From positions 34,788 through 85,746 of the forward strand of contig JAKJEM010000010.1 in NCBI GenBank assembly GCA_022705425.1: 50,959 nt of DNA, written 5' to 3'. Source of the stretch: Planctomycetota bacterium (GTDB lineage: Bacteria; Planctomycetota; Brocadiia; CAIUPP01). Of the stretch, positions 15,516 through 24,047 are shown one piece after another (position 1 is the stretch's first letter; the number at the start of each line of letters is the position of its first letter). A program made the translations under genes and the position numbers. The notes below the pieces were generated by a model, which was not told the origin of the DNA, did no database searches, and worked only from the letters and a program-made list of their open reading frames with translations.

Positions 15516-17659
15516 GGCGTTCCTCCGCGTTTCCGGGTCTTGTCGGTCATCTCCTGAAGCAGCGCGCGCGCGGCGGGGCCGGAGTCAAGGCGCGCGGCCT
15601 CGCCGGCCGCCGCCAGGGCGCCGGGCAGGTCGCCCTGTGCCTCGCGGACACGGGCGAGGTTGGCGTGAATCTTCCAGTTCCCCGGCTCGAGCTTCAACGC
15701 GCGACGGCAGACGGCTTCGGCCTCGCCGGGGCGGCTTTGGCGGAGTTCGACGGCGCAGAGCGCCAGCAGCGCCGGGACGGACTTCGGGTTCAGTTCGAGC
15801 ACGCGCCGCAGCGCCGGCGCCGCTCCGCCGAGGGCGTCCATTTTCAACGCGCAAATGCCCATCGCGTACCAGACCGTCTCCGCCGCCGGGTCGGCCTCCA
15901 CAGCGGCGCGATAGGCCGCCATCGCCTCCAGCGTCTTCCCCCGGGCTTCAAGACACCGGCCCAGGCCGTACAGCGCCAGGACGCACGCCGGGTCCTCGGT
16001 CAGACGCCGCCGATAGTCGCGCTCCGCGCGCTGCAAGCGCTCCGGCGATTCCGTCAGCGCCGGATCGAAGTCGCGCGGATAGACGGAATAGACATACGCC
16101 TGCGCCAGAAAGGCCTCGCGCCGGGGGCTGCGGCGAACGTACACCGCCGACACGGCGTCCCAGTACGTCAACGCCCATTCCGGGGAGCGGTGCAGCGCCC
16201 GCAGCAGCGGCGGCTCCGGCGGGCGCGCCGTCTCGATGACGCAGAGGTCCACATCGTATCGCGCCAGGATCGCCGGCCAGTCGGGGCGCGCGTTAATGAC
16301 CGTTTCATACAATTGCAGCGGCCCCGTGCCGTACATGTCCACGCGCCCGTCTATGAAGACGAGGTTGCGGGGATAGCGCGCGTAGAGGAGATAGTTGCCG
16401 TAGGTGTAGGAGTTGAAGAGGTTGCCGTCGAGGGCGTTGCCTTCCAGGAAGGCGGCCGCGCCGAGGGAGTAAACGCGGTCGTCCAGGCGCACGCCGAAGC
16501 GCTGGAAGCGCAGGCCCATCGCCAGCCAGACGCACAGCGCGCACAGAAGAGCAACGCCGGCCACGACCGTCCACGGGCGCGCGGGTTCCAGTCGCGGCGC
16601 GCGCACCAGCGCCTCCCGTCCCAGGGCTGCCAGCGCCGCTGCGACCGTGGGCGCGGTGATGAGCAGCGCAACGGCGATGTGCCGCACGGCCGTCAGCGAC
16701 AGCGCACCGAAGAACAGCACGACCAGCGCATCCGCCGGACGAAGGGTCCGCCACCCCAGCGCGCACGCGGCCAGCGCCACATAGGCCCCCACGTGCTGCG
16801 GGTCCAGCCAGTGCGCCAGGCCGGGGCGGTGCCATTCCGCAATCACCCGGTGGATCTCCGGCGCGCCCGCCAGCTTGAAGGGCACCTCCCAGATGTGGAA
16901 CCCGAAGGGATTGATGAGCGTTGCGGCCAGCGCCAGCCCGAAGGCCGTCCACAGCCGCCGGAGCGTGCGCGACGGCAGCGGCTCGTGTCCCGCCGCCAAG
17001 GGCAGCCGCGACAGGCCCGGACGCCCCTGCGCCCAGACCAGCGCCGTTTCACCCGCGCAGGTCAGCCCCAGCAGCGCCAGACCCGCCGGCCACGCGCCGT
17101 GCATGTTCACCCAGGGGACCATCAGCAGCGCCGGGACCCAGAAAAGCCCGTGGCGTCCCCGGCGCAGGGCCTCCAGCGCCCACATCATCCCCGCCAGGCA
17201 AAGCCAGGTGAAGAGTTCCGGCCGCGTGAAGAAGCGTCCCGACGAGGCCAGCAGGGCCAGGGCCAGGGCAACGCCGCACGCCGGCCAGGCCGTTCCCTTC
17301 CGGGCGCGACAGGCCATCAGCAGGAGCAGCGCCGTCAGCGCCACCGCCCCCGCGCGCAGGAGGATCAGCCCCGTCACGCCCCCGAAGCGGTGCGTCTGGT
17401 AGAAGGTCCACTGCGCCAGCCATTCGTACTGGATCCAGCGTTGTCCCTGCGCCGTGCAACTGAAGACATCCGCGCGCGCCGGTCCGCCCAGCCCCGCCGC
17501 CAGGCGTCCGCAGGCGACGTGGTGCCAGACGTCCGGGCTGCGCAACGGCTTGAGCGCCATGACGAAGGCCGCCGCGACGACCAGCGCCGCGACCGCCCAA
17601 GCCACCCACCGTTCGGGCGCGCGCGTCCCGCCCATGTGCTCCGACGCCCTGTCTTCCAT
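15512..17659 (-). CDS. Polytopic GT-C-like membrane protein with C-terminal TPR domain
   Basis: 715 residues. ATG 17659 is chosen because GGGAGG precedes it at good spacing; upstream in-frame sequence is antisense to the divergent AIR-synthase-like gene. Residues 1-400 contain about ten hydrophobic helices. The first extracytoplasmic loop has KPLRSPDVWHHVACGR and RWIQYEWLAQW, the pattern seen in uncharacterised DPDLWWH-type GT-C-like proteins. After a soluble domain (LDGNLFNSYTYGNYLLY, VFIDGRVDMYG) come about four TPR repeats (ALYGLGRCLEARGKTLEAMA and following) to the end. It is coupled to a DPM1-type synthase, so a lipid-phosphosugar-dependent transferase is inferred; no catalytic acid pair is assigned with certainty. 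Confidence 0.75.
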   Translation of the reverse strand: MEDRASEHMGGTRAPERWVAWAVAALVVAAAFVMALKPLRSPDVWHHVACGRLAAGLGGPARADVFSCTAQGQRWIQYEWLAQWTFYQTHRFGGVTGLILLRAGAVALTALLLLMACRARKGTAWPACGVALALALLASSGRFFTRPELFTWLCLAGMMWALEALRRGRHGLFWVPALLMVPWVNMHGAWPAGLALLGLTCAGETALVWAQGRPGLSRLPLAAGHEPLPSRTLRRLWTAFGLALAATLINPFGFHIWEVPFKLAGAPEIHRVIAEWHRPGLAHWLDPQHVGAYVALAACALGWRTLRPADALVVLFFGALSLTAVRHIAVALLITAPTVAAALAALGREALVRAPRLEPARPWTVVAGVALLCALCVWLAMGLRFQRFGVRLDDRVYSLGAAAFLEGNALDGNLFNSYTYGNYLLYARYPRNLVFIDGRVDMYGTGPLQLYETVINARPDWPAILARYDVDLCVIETARPPEPPLLRALHRSPEWALTYWDAVSAVYVRRSPRREAFLAQAYVYSVYPRDFDPALTESPERLQRAERDYRRRLTEDPACVLALYGLGRCLEARGKTLEAMAAYRAAVEADPAAETVWYAMGICALKMDALGGAAPALRRVLELNPKSVPALLALCAVELRQSRPGEAEAVCRRALKLEPGNWKIHANLARVREAQGDLPGALAAAGEAARLDSGPAARALLQEMTDKTRKRGGTP

Positions 17660-17683
17660 TGCGCCTCCCGCCCCTTCGGCCCT

Positions 17684-17712
17684 ACTGTAACCGCCGCCGC
17701 GCCGTTGTGCAA
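17684..17712 (-). promoter_or_regulatory. Candidate promoter of the glycosyltransferase operon
   Basis: Minus-strand TTGCAC, 17-bp spacer, TACAGT, about 25 nt before the start codon. Match is modest. Confidence 0.38.
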
Positions 17713-17834
17713 TCGCGGCGGATCGGGGCAAAAGGGGCGGCGGAGGACGCCCCGGCGGCTTCCCTCGCCGCCCCGCCGGGCGTACAATGAGGCGGCGTCG
17801 GAACCCATCGCCGAAACGCATTATCGAGGGAGCT

Positions 17835-18854
17835 ATGTCCTCACACAGGCTCGCGCCCGGCAAGCTGCCGTCCGATCTTCTCAGCGCGTTGCTGGGGCGG
17901 GGCGTCATCCGCGATCCGCGCGTCCTCGTGGGGCCCGGGATCGGGCGCGACGCCGCCGTGATCGAGTTTGGCGACAGGCTGCTTGTCGCCAAGACCGATC
18001 CGATCACCTTCGCCGCCGACGAGATCGGCTGGTATGCGGTGCAGGTGAACGCGAACGACGTGGCGGCGATGGGCGCGCGCCCGCGATGGTTTCTGGCCGC
18101 CGCGCTGTTGCCGGAGCGCGGGGCGACGGCAGCGCTGGCCGAACGCATCCATGCCGAAATCCTTGAAGCCTGCGAGGCGCTGGGCGTTGCGCTCGTCGGC
18201 GGGCATACGGAGGTCACCATCGGGCTCGACCGCCCCATCGTCGTCGGGCAGATGCTGGGCGAGGCGACGCGCGAGGAACTGATCCGCCCCGGCATGGCCC
18301 GGCCCGGCGATGCCCTGCTGCTGACCAAGGGGCTGGCGATCGAGGGGGTGGCGCTGCTGGCTCGCGAATGCTCCGAGCGCGTGACGCGCGAGGCCGGGCC
18401 GGAGTTCGCCGCGCGCTGCCGCGCCTTCCTCCGCGCACCGGGGATCAGCGTCGTCCGCGACGCCCGTTGCGCCTGCGCCGCCGGCGGTGTGCGCGCCCTG
18501 CACGACCCCACCGAAGGCGGCCTGGCCACCGCCCTGCGCGAGCTGGCCGAGGCCTCCGGTTGCGGGCTGTGCGTCCGCGGCGAGGCCATTCCCGTCTATC
18601 CCGAAACGCGCCGCCTCTGCGCCCTCTTCGGCCTCGACCCGCTGGGCTTCCTCGCCAGCGGCGCGCTCCTCATCGCCGCCGATCCCGCCCGCGCCGACGC
18701 CGTCGCCGCCGCCGTCCGGGCCGGGGGGGTGGACTGTGCGCGCATCGGTGAACTGACGCCGCCCGAGCGGGGATGCCGGCTGATCCGGGGCGCGGAGGAG
18801 ATGGAGTTGCCCCGCTTCGAGCGCGACGAGATTGCGCGGGTCTTTTCCGGTTGA
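17835..18854 (+). CDS. AIR synthase-related protein (HypE/ThiL-like fold)
   Basis: 339 residues of the PurM/HypE/ThiL/SelD superfamily of ATP-dependent enzymes. It has the N-terminal dimerisation half (GPGIGRDAAVIEFGDRLLVA, VAKTDPITFA, VQVNANDVAAMGARPRW), the conserved GHTEVT segment and the C-terminal half (ALHDPTEGGLATALRELAEA, GLDPLGFLASGALLIA). It resembles HypE most but lacks the C-terminal PRIC-type cysteine that HypE carbamoylates, so it is not a genuine hydrogenase maturation factor, and no other hyp genes are nearby. GAGGGAG precedes ATG 17835. The reaction is unknown. Confidence 0.8.
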   Translation: MSSHRLAPGKLPSDLLSALLGRGVIRDPRVLVGPGIGRDAAVIEFGDRLLVAKTDPITFAADEIGWYAVQVNANDVAAMGARPRWFLAAALLPERGATAALAERIHAEILEACEALGVALVGGHTEVTIGLDRPIVVGQMLGEATREELIRPGMARPGDALLLTKGLAIEGVALLARECSERVTREAGPEFAARCRAFLRAPGISVVRDARCACAAGGVRALHDPTEGGLATALRELAEASGCGLCVRGEAIPVYPETRRLCALFGLDPLGFLASGALLIAADPARADAVAAAVRAGGVDCARIGELTPPERGCRLIRGAEEMELPRFERDEIARVFSG

Positions 18855-18882
18855 GTCGGGGCCTCTGCGCCCGCTGCGCCGT

Positions 18883-19341
18883 TCAGCGCCCGTCGCGCCG
18901 CAGGCGGCGTTCATACTCCTCGATGGCCGCTTCCTGCTCCTCCGTTTCCACCGAGCCGCGCCGCAGGCGGCGCACCTGGTCCAGCGCCGCGCGCGCCGAC
19001 AGGCCGGTGCTGACAAGATAGCACGCCAGCATCGTCCCCGTCCGCCCCCGCCCCGCCAGGCAGTGCGCCACCACGCGCTTCCTCTCCGCCTTGGCCTTCG
19101 TCACGATCTCCACGAAGCGCGCGATCTGTTCCGGCGTCGGCGGGGCGAAGTCCTCGATGGGGATGTGGACATAGCCGAAGCCGAACTCGGCCACCACCGC
19201 CTCGTGCAGCGGGGTCTCCGTCAGGCTCACGATCACGTCAATCCCCTCGTCCTTGAGGGCTTCGAGGGCGTGACGCAAGCTGCGCGGGCGGCCCATCGCC
19301 GCCAGCAAGCCCGGCACGACCCAGCTGAAGTCATTCAACAT
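18883..19341 (-). CDS. Dual-specificity protein phosphatase (DUSP23/VH1-like)
   Basis: Cysteine-dependent phosphatase of about 152 residues. The P-loop AHCLAGRGRTGTMLACY holds the catalytic Cys and Arg (HCxxGxxR), and an upstream general-acid Asp lies in PIEDFAPPTPEQ. The opening NDFSWVVPGLLAAMGRP matches small archaeal/bacterial and DUSP23-like enzymes. ATG 19341 has GGAG 6 nt upstream; ATG 19353 (four residues longer) is the alternative. It converges with the AIR-synthase-like gene. The substrate (phosphoprotein or other phosphoester) is unknown. Confidence 0.85.
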   Translation of the reverse strand: MLNDFSWVVPGLLAAMGRPRSLRHALEALKDEGIDVIVSLTETPLHEAVVAEFGFGYVHIPIEDFAPPTPEQIARFVEIVTKAKAERKRVVAHCLAGRGRTGTMLACYLVSTGLSARAALDQVRRLRRGSVETEEQEAAIEEYERRLRRDGR

Positions 19342-19442
19342 CGTCCACTCCATGCCCCCGCCGCCGTGCAGCCTAACAGAAGGGCAAAGGGGCTGGCAAG
19401 GGAGGCGATGCCGGGACGCCGAAGAAAGAGTGATTCGCCCCC

Positions 19443-19471
19443 TTGACACGCCAGGCGGACTAGTGTACTAT
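19443..19471 (+). promoter_or_regulatory. Strong sigma70 promoter of the GntR-ABC operon
   Basis: Perfect TTGACA, 17-bp spacer, TACTAT (5 of 6), with the GntR start about 22 nt further on. It is among the clearest promoters in the window. Confidence 0.9.
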
Positions 19472-19482
19472 GACTGTAGTAC
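19465..19482 (+). promoter_or_regulatory. Operator for the GntR/YtrA-type repressor
   Basis: Perfect inverted repeat GTACTA-N6-TAGTAC covering the -10 element and the expected transcription start, directly upstream of the regulator's own Shine-Dalgarno. Dimeric GntR binding here would block RNA polymerase, so autorepression is inferred. Confidence 0.82.
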
Positions 19483-19493
19483 AGGAGGCGCCC

Positions 19494-19922
19494 ATGATGA
19501 TCCGCGTGGACCCGGGCGCGAGCGCCCCGGTCTTTCAACAGATCGTGAATGAGGTCAAGTCCGCGATCGCCCGCGGGGCGATCATGCCGGGGGAGGCGAT
19601 CCCCTCCGTCCGCCAGATGGCCGCCGACACGCTGCTCAATCCAAACACCGTCGCCAAGGCCTATCGGGAACTGGAACGTGAGGGGATCGTCTATACGCGC
19701 CGCGGACTGGGGCTGTTCGTGGCCGAACGCGCGGGGCCCCTGGCGCGCAGCAGACGGCGCGAGGAGCTTGACGACCGTTTGCGCAGGTTCATTGCCGAAG
19801 CCCGCCGCGCGGGGATGACCACGGCGGAACTCCGTGCCCGCATTGAATCCGCCCTGCGCGAAACCCCGCCCGAATCCCCCGCCCGGACCGCGGCCGAATC
19901 ATTGCGAAGGGCGCCGCGATGA
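19494..19922 (+). CDS. GntR family transcriptional regulator, YtrA-type
   Basis: Short (142 residue) GntR protein: the winged HTH occupies residues 5-75 (APVFQQIVNEVKSAIARG, MPGEAIPSVRQMA, LNPNTVAKAYRELEREGIVY), followed only by a short helical dimerisation tail, as in the YtrA subfamily that controls ABC exporters. ATG 19494 follows AGGAGG (19483-19488). The in-frame ATG at 19470 lies inside the -10 element and cannot be the start. The stop overlaps the start of the first permease (ATGA), coupling regulator and transporter. The effector is probably a cell-envelope-active compound, by analogy with YtrA. Confidence 0.92.
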   Translation: MMIRVDPGASAPVFQQIVNEVKSAIARGAIMPGEAIPSVRQMAADTLLNPNTVAKAYRELEREGIVYTRRGLGLFVAERAGPLARSRRREELDDRLRRFIAEARRAGMTTAELRARIESALRETPPESPARTAAESLRRAPR

Positions 19923-21997
19923 CCGGATCGAAGGAGATGCCGTCTTCCCTCGCGCCGGCGGTTGCGGCGGGCGGTTCCCCCCGGTCCGCCGAGCGCCCCT
20001 CACCCTTCCGCGCACTGCTCTGGAAGGAATGGCGGCAGCAGCGGTGGGTCTTCGCCCTGGCGGCGGTGCTGCCGCCGGGTGTCCTCTTCGCCGTGCGGTC
20101 GGCGAGCGACGGGGACCTCGGGCTGATTCTCGGCGTCATCACCCTCGGCCTGACGGCGCTGGTGCTGGGCGCGAACGCCTTCGTGGGCGAGGAGGACGAC
20201 CGCTCCGCCGAGTTCCAGCGCGCGTTGCCCGTCAAGCGCGGCAGGCTCTTCTGGGTCAAGGCGGGAGTCTGCCTGGCGCTGCTGGCCCTTTCGGTGCTGC
20301 TGCTTGCGGCGACGGCGGGTGTCTTCCGGGGGTGGCTGTGGCCGGGGGGCGTCATCCGCGGATGGGTGCGGGAGATCGCAGCGGGGGAGGTCCTTGTCGC
20401 CCTGTTGCTGCTGATTCCCGCGCTCCTGGCGGTGACGATGGTGCCGGCCATGCTGGCGGGGGCGGCGCGGCGGACGCTGCACGGCGTTCTGCTGAGCCTG
20501 GTCTTCGTGGCGGTGGTCGTCCTCTCGGTGGCGCTGCCGCTGGCAGCCTCGCGGTGGAGCGGGGGGCTCTTCGGGAACGACGGTCGCGGGCTGGCGCTGC
20601 TGGCCTGCGCGGCCGGGGCGCAGGCGGTGGTGACGGCGCGTCTGCTATGGGGCAGACGCGCGGCCCGGACGACGCCGCGGCGACGCGCGGCCCACGTCTC
20701 CGGCGTGATCGGCCTCTTCCTGGCGCTGGGCTGGGTGCCGGTGCTCGTCTTCTTCCTCTACGTCACGCTCGCGGCGCCGCTGCAATACTTCTTCGGGCAC
20801 CGGTCGGGCTACACGCCGGAGATTCACCCGCCCCCTGTCGGGGGCCGATGGTGTGCCGTCAACGTTTACTACCCCCTGTACCTCAACCGGGTTGCCTTCG
20901 TGGACGCGCAGACCGGGCGAACGGTCTGGGCGAGTCGCTGGGCGAGCTCCGAGTATGCACCCCTCGCCACGGGCGCCGCACTCTGGTCGCCCTCCGGCAA
21001 ACGAGTTCTCTTGCGGGGCGAAGGGGAGTGGCGTCCGTGGCGGCGCCGGGGCGTCGGAGAACGCTCCGACGCGCGTGTCTCCCGCAAAGGCCCCGGCTGG
21101 TTCGTCTTCGAGCCCGACACCGGGCGCCGCATTCCCCTGAACGTCCCGGAGTTGGGGAACCTTCGTCCGCCGTTCCTGCTTCCCTGCGGCTGGGCGGACG
21201 AGGACACCGTTGCCTTGAAGGGGCCCGAGGACGTGGAGTTCCTCAACGTGGAGACGGGGCGGAGGCGGCATTGCGTCCTGCCGTCGGCGTTGCGGGGGAA
21301 GGGGTTTCTCACCTGGGAGGTGAGCCAGGCCGGAGGCGACTTCTGGGCGCTATTTGTGCCGCGCCGCGCTGCCCAGGAGACACCACTGCGCTTCCTGCGC
21401 TTCAGCCCCGACCTCGGCGAGGCGGAACTCGTCGTGTCCTCCTCTGCCGCGCTGGCCCCCCATCTTCGGTTGATCTCGCCCGATGCCGGGTGGGCGGTGG
21501 TGGCGGACGGCGGCGGAAAGGGCGGGCGGGTGCTGCTGGTCCCCGTGCGCGCCGGGGGGCCGGGCCAGGTCCTCGGCGAGGGCGCGGAGGGCCGAGGCAT
21601 CTATCCCTTCCAGTGCGTCTTCCGCACGAATCCGTTCCGACTGGCGGGTTGCGTCGGGTCGCAGTGCATCGTCATCAATCTCCAGGACATGTCCCGGCGC
21701 GCCTTCGACCTCACCGCCGAATCGGTGGGAGAACGTGTCGGTCTTCAGCGTGCGGAGTTCGCGCCGGGCGGGCGCTATGCCGTGCTGCTGATGGTGCGGA
21801 ACACCCGAGGGACCTGGGCCCACTTCTGGCGGGTGGCGGACGTTGACACCGGGCGGCGTTGGGACACGGGGTTTGACATGTTCGCGGGATACCCACTGTG
21901 GCTCGACGAGGAGCGTCTTGTGGTGCAGCGATGGAGTCGCGCGCCGCTGGTCATCCGGTACGACGGCGCGGAGCGGCGTCCGCTGATCGGCGACTAG
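19919..21997 (+). CDS. ABC-2-type permease fused to a C-terminal propeller-like domain
   Basis: 692 residues. Residues 30-310 are an ABC-2 permease with about six hydrophobic helices, opening with the LLWKEWRQQRWVFALA segment shared with the next gene and containing GANAFVGEEDDRSAEFQRAL. From about 320 onward there is a large non-membrane region of repeated beta strands (AFVDAQTGRTVWASRW, FVFEPDTGRRIPL, GRYAVLLMVRN), like a WD40/TolB-type propeller; the last helix places it outside the cytoplasmic membrane. It is translationally coupled to the GntR gene and followed by the second permease and the ATPase. The fusion is unusual. Confidence 0.8.
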   Translation: MTGSKEMPSSLAPAVAAGGSPRSAERPSPFRALLWKEWRQQRWVFALAAVLPPGVLFAVRSASDGDLGLILGVITLGLTALVLGANAFVGEEDDRSAEFQRALPVKRGRLFWVKAGVCLALLALSVLLLAATAGVFRGWLWPGGVIRGWVREIAAGEVLVALLLLIPALLAVTMVPAMLAGAARRTLHGVLLSLVFVAVVVLSVALPLAASRWSGGLFGNDGRGLALLACAAGAQAVVTARLLWGRRAARTTPRRRAAHVSGVIGLFLALGWVPVLVFFLYVTLAAPLQYFFGHRSGYTPEIHPPPVGGRWCAVNVYYPLYLNRVAFVDAQTGRTVWASRWASSEYAPLATGAALWSPSGKRVLLRGEGEWRPWRRRGVGERSDARVSRKGPGWFVFEPDTGRRIPLNVPELGNLRPPFLLPCGWADEDTVALKGPEDVEFLNVETGRRRHCVLPSALRGKGFLTWEVSQAGGDFWALFVPRRAAQETPLRFLRFSPDLGEAELVVSSSAALAPHLRLISPDAGWAVVADGGGKGGRVLLVPVRAGGPGQVLGEGAEGRGIYPFQCVFRTNPFRLAGCVGSQCIVINLQDMSRRAFDLTAESVGERVGLQRAEFAPGGRYAVLLMVRNTRGTWAHFWRVADVDTGRRWDTGFDMFAGYPLWLDEERLVVQRWSRAPLVIRYDGAERRPLIGD

Positions 21998-22013
21998 GCG
22001 AAGAGGAGGCGGC

Positions 22014-22871
22014 ATGGTGGCGCAGCGGTGCGACGAACCCGTCGAACCCTCGCGCAGCGCCTGGCGCGCGGTGCTCTGGAAGGAATGGCGTCAGCAGTGG
22101 CCGATCGCGCTGGCGATGACCGCGCTGACGGGGGCGCTCATCGGCGCCGCAAGGTTCCTGTGGCATGTGCCCTTTGCCGACATCCTGCCATGGGCGTGTT
22201 TCCTGTGGTCGCCGATGGTCGTCTTCCTGGGCGCGAACGCCTTCGGCGGCGAGCACGACGAGCGCACCGACGTCTTCCTGTGCGCGCTGCCGTGGCCGCC
22301 GGCGCGGCTGTATGTGGCCAAGTTCGGTACGGCGCTGGGCCTGTCGCTGGCGAGCCTGGTCCTGCTGGCGGGCCTGGCGCTGTGGACCTTTCCTGCGGCG
22401 CGGCCCCTGGGGCTCTCGCCCGACGCCGTCTGGTTCGCGCTTTTCGCCGGGGCGAGCGTCCTGGCCCTGCTCGGCTGGACGGCCCTTTGCGCCTCCGGCG
22501 GCGCGGGAACGCTGTTGACCTTCCTGCTGACCGCACTCGTCGGCGGGGGGGCGGCGGTGTCGCAGCTTCTTCTGACGGCGCTCCTTCTCGACACCCTTCG
22601 CATCGAGCCGCGAGAAGGGATTGCCGCCTTCGCCGGCGTGTGCCTGTGCCTGGCGGCGGCCGCCGCGGTCGGCGGCGCGTGGCTCTGGGCCGGGCGCTGG
22701 ATCGCCGGTTGGCGTCAACTCGGCGCGGCGGCGGGCGTCCTCCTGGCGCCCCTCGGCCTGGCGCTGCTCCTGCCGGCGCTCGTGCTGGCGCTGCTGGCGC
22801 TGCTCCTCTTTTTCAACGTGACGCTTCTCTGGGGACTCTACGGCCTGCTCTTCGACAGGGAAGAGACATGA
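22014..22871 (+). CDS. ABC-2-type transporter permease
   Basis: 285 residues, nearly all hydrophobic, with about six membrane helices. The N-terminus VLWKEWRQQWPIAL and the segment FLGANAFGGEHDERTDVFLC parallel the membrane domain of the preceding gene, suggesting the two permeases form a heterodimer. GAGGAGG precedes ATG 22014. The ATPase gene follows after 88 bp. Confidence 0.83.
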   Translation: MVAQRCDEPVEPSRSAWRAVLWKEWRQQWPIALAMTALTGALIGAARFLWHVPFADILPWACFLWSPMVVFLGANAFGGEHDERTDVFLCALPWPPARLYVAKFGTALGLSLASLVLLAGLALWTFPAARPLGLSPDAVWFALFAGASVLALLGWTALCASGGAGTLLTFLLTALVGGGAAVSQLLLTALLLDTLRIEPREGIAAFAGVCLCLAAAAAVGGAWLWAGRWIAGWRQLGAAAGVLLAPLGLALLLPALVLALLALLLFFNVTLLWGLYGLLFDREET

Positions 22872-22959
22872 CGCATCGCACCCACAAGACCGAACCCGGC
22901 GGGCGCCTCAGCCGCGCCTCTGCCCGGCGCGTTCACCTCACACAGGGAAGGATCGTTCC

Positions 22960-23853
22960 ATGAGCGAAGCCGTCATCCGTGCGGAAGGCTTGGTGAAGCG
23001 ATATGGCGGCGTCACCGCTGTGGCCGGCGTGGACCTGGACGTGTCCGAAGGGGTCGTCTTTGCCCTCATGGGCCGCAACGGCGCGGGAAAGTCCAGCCTC
23101 ATCCGAATGCTGTTGGGTCTGGAGCCGATCACGGCGGGGCGCGGGACCGTGCTGGGGTTCGACAGCACCCGCGAGAGTGTGCCCCTGCGCGCGCGCGTCG
23201 GCTATGTGCCGGAGACGCACCACATGTACCGCTGGATGACCGTGGCCGAAATCGCGCGCTTTGCCTCGGCCTTCTACCCGACGTGGGACGATGCTTTCTG
23301 CGCGGACTTGCTGCGGCGGTTCGGCCTGGACCCGGCGCGGCGCATCCGCGAGCTCTCGCGCGGCGGCGTGGCCAAAACCGCCCTCACCCTGGCCCTGGCG
23401 CACCGGCCCCGGCTCATCCTCCTGGATGAACCGACCGACGGCCTCGATGCCGTCGTGCGACGCGAGTTCCTCGAAAGCATCGTCGAGGCGGCCGCCGAGG
23501 AGGGGCGGACGGTCTTCATCTCCTCGCACCTCCTGCAAGACCTGGAGCGCGTGGCCGACCGTGTGGCGCTGATGGACGGCGGGCGCATCCGTTTCGTCGA
23601 GGAGGCCGAATCCCTCAAGGCCCGTGTCCGCGAGGTCAAGATCACCTTCGCCGACGGCCACCCCGCCGCCTTCGAGTGGCCGGGGACGGTATCGCTGCGG
23701 CGCGAGCGCCGCGAGTGGCTCCTGGTGGTGGACAACTACACCCCGGAGACGCCCGCGCGCTTGAAGTCCGCGCTGCCCGGCGCCTCGGTGGACGCGCGGG
23801 CAATGACGTTGGAGGAAATCTTCATCGCGCTCGCGGGGCCGGAGGGGGGCTGA
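22960..23853 (+). CDS. ABC transporter ATP-binding protein (CcmA/BcrA-like)
   Basis: 297-residue nucleotide-binding subunit. Walker A MGRNGAGKSSL (about 36-46), Q-loop region GYVPETHHMYRWMT (Glu in place of Gln, common in ABC-2 exporters), signature ELSRGGVAK (a degenerate LSGGQ), Walker B LILLDEPTDGLD, and H-loop FISSHLLQDLE. A C-terminal DUF4162-like tail follows. Together with the two permeases and the YtrA-type repressor it forms an export system, probably for a drug, peptide or lipid. Confidence 0.9.
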   Translation: MSEAVIRAEGLVKRYGGVTAVAGVDLDVSEGVVFALMGRNGAGKSSLIRMLLGLEPITAGRGTVLGFDSTRESVPLRARVGYVPETHHMYRWMTVAEIARFASAFYPTWDDAFCADLLRRFGLDPARRIRELSRGGVAKTALTLALAHRPRLILLDEPTDGLDAVVRREFLESIVEAAAEEGRTVFISSHLLQDLERVADRVALMDGGRIRFVEEAESLKARVREVKITFADGHPAAFEWPGTVSLRRERREWLLVVDNYTPETPARLKSALPGASVDARAMTLEEIFIALAGPEGG

Positions 23854-23926
23854 CTCTCGCGCGTGCGCGGGGTGCGCGGACGGCGTCTGCGCAGGTGGCC
23901 GGCCTTGCGGGGATAGGGCTGTTCCT

Positions 23927-23949
23927 CGCGCATACACGCACGATGCGCG
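23927..23949. terminator. Candidate bidirectional hairpin between ATPase gene and tRNA-Leu
   Basis: CGCGCAT (23927-23933) pairs with ATGCGCG (23943-23949) over a 9-nt loop, in the convergent gap downstream of both the ATPase gene and the tRNA. No clear T-run. Confidence 0.35.
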
Positions 23950-23962
23950 GGTGGGGAGGAGA

Positions 23963-24047
23963 TGGTGCGAGGGACGGGAGTCGAACCCGTATGGGTTACC
24001 CCACTGGATCCTAAGACCAGCGCGTCTGCCAGTTCCGCCACCCTCGC
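23963..24047 (-). tRNA. tRNA-Leu(TAG), hybrid product of element integration
   Basis: 85 nt including an encoded CCA. Acceptor stem GCGAGGG/CCCTCGC (24047-24041 with 23973-23967), discriminator A, a class II long variable arm (TGGG...CCCA), T-arm ACGGG-TTCGACT-CCCGT and anticodon loop CTTAGGA with anticodon TAG at 24013-24011. The top pair of the anticodon stem (31-39) is a T-T mismatch. The 5' half duplicated at the other end of the element has A at position 31, which would pair with this T39. The current gene is therefore a host 3' half joined to an element-supplied 5' half. Confidence 0.95.

Noticed and set aside
22933..24007. Continuation of the integrase ORF antisense to the ABC ATPase (total 828 codons)
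   Set aside because: It reads through the tRNA and the opposite strand of a well-supported ATPase gene; open only because of high GC. Not a real coding extension.
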